DNA from: Candidatus Desantisbacteria bacterium CG1_02_38_46
GTDB lineage: Bacteria > Desantisbacteria > UBA1551 > UBA1559
Reading direction: 5' to 3'
Length of the DNA: 7,663 bases
Assembly (NCBI GenBank): GCA_001871015.1
Contig: MNUO01000086.1
Span: forward strand, 1-7,663
In this document: in pieces, positions 6,353-7,663 of the stretch
Layout of the letters: every line of letters starts with the position of its first letter
Position numbering within the stretch: position 1 is the first letter of the stretch
Position numbers and translations under genes: made by a program
The notes under the pieces: generated by a model
Told to the model about the DNA's origin: nothing
The model's database searches: none
The model's input: the letters and a program-made list of their open reading frames with translations, nothing else

Positions 6353-7660
6353 ATGCAGATGCAGAGAACAATAAAGACAGAAACAGGAATAAAAGGAGTC
6401 GGGCTTCACACTGGAAAAGAAGTTTCGGTGAAACTGAAACCTTTACCTGAGGATAGCGGCGTCCTCTTCTCGAGAGTAGATTTACCAGGCAACCCTCATA
6501 TAAATGCTCATATTTCTAATTTGACCGATGCTCGTTATGCACTTACATTGAGTCATGATGGTGCTATAGTTTTGACAGTTGAGCATATTCTTGCAGCATT
6601 TTCAGGACTTAGTATTGACAATGTCCTTGTTGAATTGGACGGACCAGAACTGCCGATATTAGACGGAAGTGCTCTTCCATTTATAAAATTAATCACTGAG
6701 TCTGGTATTGAAGAGCAAACAAAAGAAAGAGAATTTTTTATTCTTCAGGATGCGGTGTGGGTTACTGAGGAAGACAGGTATGTGATATTTTTGCCCAGTG
6801 AGGAATTTAGAGTTACCTATACAATTGACTATGAGCATCAGATGTTAGGTGCACAATTTGCATCCATGGTGATTACTGATGAGAGGTTTATTAAGGACCT
6901 TGCTCCTGCTCGAACATTTGGTTTTGTAAAGGATGTTCAGAAATTAAAGGAAATGGGATTGATAAAGGGAGCAAGTGAGGAAAATGTTGTGCCAATCGAG
7001 GAAGATAAATTCCTGGTGCAGTTGAGGCACGAAAAGGAATTTGTCTATCATAAAATTCTCGATTTAATCGGCGACCTTTATTTGTTGGGTAAACCTTTGC
7101 TTGGACATGTACTGGTTGCCAAAGGGGGGCATAGTCTGGACGCCAGACTTATGAGGAAAATCTTGCAGAAAATAGAAAGTGCCAAAAGAGGCGGCCTTAT
7201 GATTACCACCCATCTGGAAGATCAGGAAGGCGGGCTAAACATAGACGAGATTTCTCAAATTTTGCCTCACAGATATCCATTCTTACTTGTGGACAGGGTG
7301 CTTGAATATGAGGAGGATAAACGGATTGTAGCAATCAAAAATGTATCAATCAATGAACAATATTTCCAGGGTCACTTTCCGGGTCAGCCCGTTATGCCGG
7401 GTGTTTTAATTATGGAAGGAATGGCTCAGGCTGGTGGAATCCTTGCTCTTAGAAAAAAAGAGAATCTCGGTAAACTTATCTATTTTGGCGGAATGGACAA
7501 AGTGAGATTTCGCAGGGTTGTTGTACCCGGGGACCAAATCAGATTTGAGATAGAGGTTTTGAGAATGAAATCCAAAATAGGATTGATGAGAGGTCAGGCA
7601 TTTGTTGAAGGAAAACTTGTCGCAGAAGGTGATTTAATGTTTTCCATCGTTGAACCTTAA
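6353..7660 (+). CDS. lpxC-fabZ: Bifunctional LpxC deacetylase / FabZ 3-hydroxyacyl-ACP dehydratase
   Basis: A 435-residue fusion with no frame break. The LpxC half (~1-285) removes the acetyl group from UDP-3-O-acyl-N-acetylglucosamine, the committed step of lipid A synthesis. The zinc ligands are His78 (TVEHILAAF), His233 and Asp237 (YHKILDLIGD). Glu77, Lys234, Thr188 (ARTFGF) and His260 (KGGHSLDARL) match the remaining active-site residues. A short linker (~284-296) leads to FabZ (~297-435), which dehydrates 3-hydroxyacyl-ACP in fatty-acid synthesis. It shows ILPHRYPFLLVDRV (303-316) and the hot-dog motif QGHFPGQPVMPGVLIMEGMAQ, with catalytic His341 and Glu355. Both halves look fully active. 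The ATG at 6353 has GAGG at seven bases; a second ATG at 6359 is less well spaced. The fusion puts two enzymes that compete for, or balance, the 3-hydroxyacyl-ACP pool in one protein and keeps them in equal amounts. The same arrangement is known in Bacteroidetes and some other phyla. Confidence 0.97.
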   Translation: MQMQRTIKTETGIKGVGLHTGKEVSVKLKPLPEDSGVLFSRVDLPGNPHINAHISNLTDARYALTLSHDGAIVLTVEHILAAFSGLSIDNVLVELDGPELPILDGSALPFIKLITESGIEEQTKEREFFILQDAVWVTEEDRYVIFLPSEEFRVTYTIDYEHQMLGAQFASMVITDERFIKDLAPARTFGFVKDVQKLKEMGLIKGASEENVVPIEEDKFLVQLRHEKEFVYHKILDLIGDLYLLGKPLLGHVLVAKGGHSLDARLMRKILQKIESAKRGGLMITTHLEDQEGGLNIDEISQILPHRYPFLLVDRVLEYEEDKRIVAIKNVSINEQYFQGHFPGQPVMPGVLIMEGMAQAGGILALRKKENLGKLIYFGGMDKVRFRRVVVPGDQIRFEIEVLRMKSKIGLMRGQAFVEGKLVAEGDLMFSIVEP

Positions 7661-7663
7661 GAG

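Overview
The window is a compact outer-membrane biogenesis and lipid A locus, with every gene on the + strand. It comes from an AT-rich diderm (Gram-negative-type) bacterium. The order is the 3' part of tamB, bamA, a small unrecognised membrane/coiled-coil gene, skp (ompH), lpxD and a fused lpxC-fabZ. The core order bamA-skp-lpxD-(fabZ) is the classical one. The lpxC-fabZ fusion is known from Bacteroidetes/Chlorobi and several other non-proteobacterial diderms. Low GC, a TTG start for bamA, the fusion and a TamB-family gene directly upstream of bamA together suggest a deep-branching, probably uncultivated diderm lineage. The sequence alone does not fix the phylum.

Layout: bases 1-1788 are the C-terminal ~595 residues of a TamB/DUF490 protein that continues beyond the left edge. 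A 46-base gap follows, containing a perfect 24-bp palindrome that touches the Shine-Dalgarno (SD) sequence of bamA. Bases 1835-4045 encode BamA with a signal peptide, five POTRA domains and a 16-strand-type barrel. Bases 4046-4717 interrupt the usual bamA-skp junction. They hold a weak terminator-like hairpin, a good sigma70-type promoter, a 108-residue gene (one transmembrane segment plus an 11-residue-repeat coiled coil) and a 220-base non-coding stretch with small inverted repeats. Bases 4718-7660 hold skp, lpxD and lpxC-fabZ, tightly spaced, with a second perfect palindrome between lpxD and lpxC. Only three bases follow the last stop codon; lpxA is a likely next gene but is not visible.

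How the genes fit together: Skp carries unfolded outer-membrane proteins across the periplasm to BamA, which folds them into the outer membrane. TamB-family proteins are periplasm-spanning and act in lipid transport and outer-membrane homeostasis. LpxC and LpxD catalyse the second and third steps of lipid A synthesis. FabZ makes the unsaturated intermediate in the fatty-acid cycle that supplies LpxD with 3-hydroxyacyl-ACP. The LpxC/FabZ pair therefore sits at the branch where 3-hydroxyacyl-ACP goes either to lipid A or to phospholipid.

Most of the window is conventional. The parts worth a second look are the insertion between bamA and skp, the two intergenic palindromes that share a TCAGG/CCTGA core, and the cassette-like stretch before skp. 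I found no convincing evidence of a new multi-gene system.
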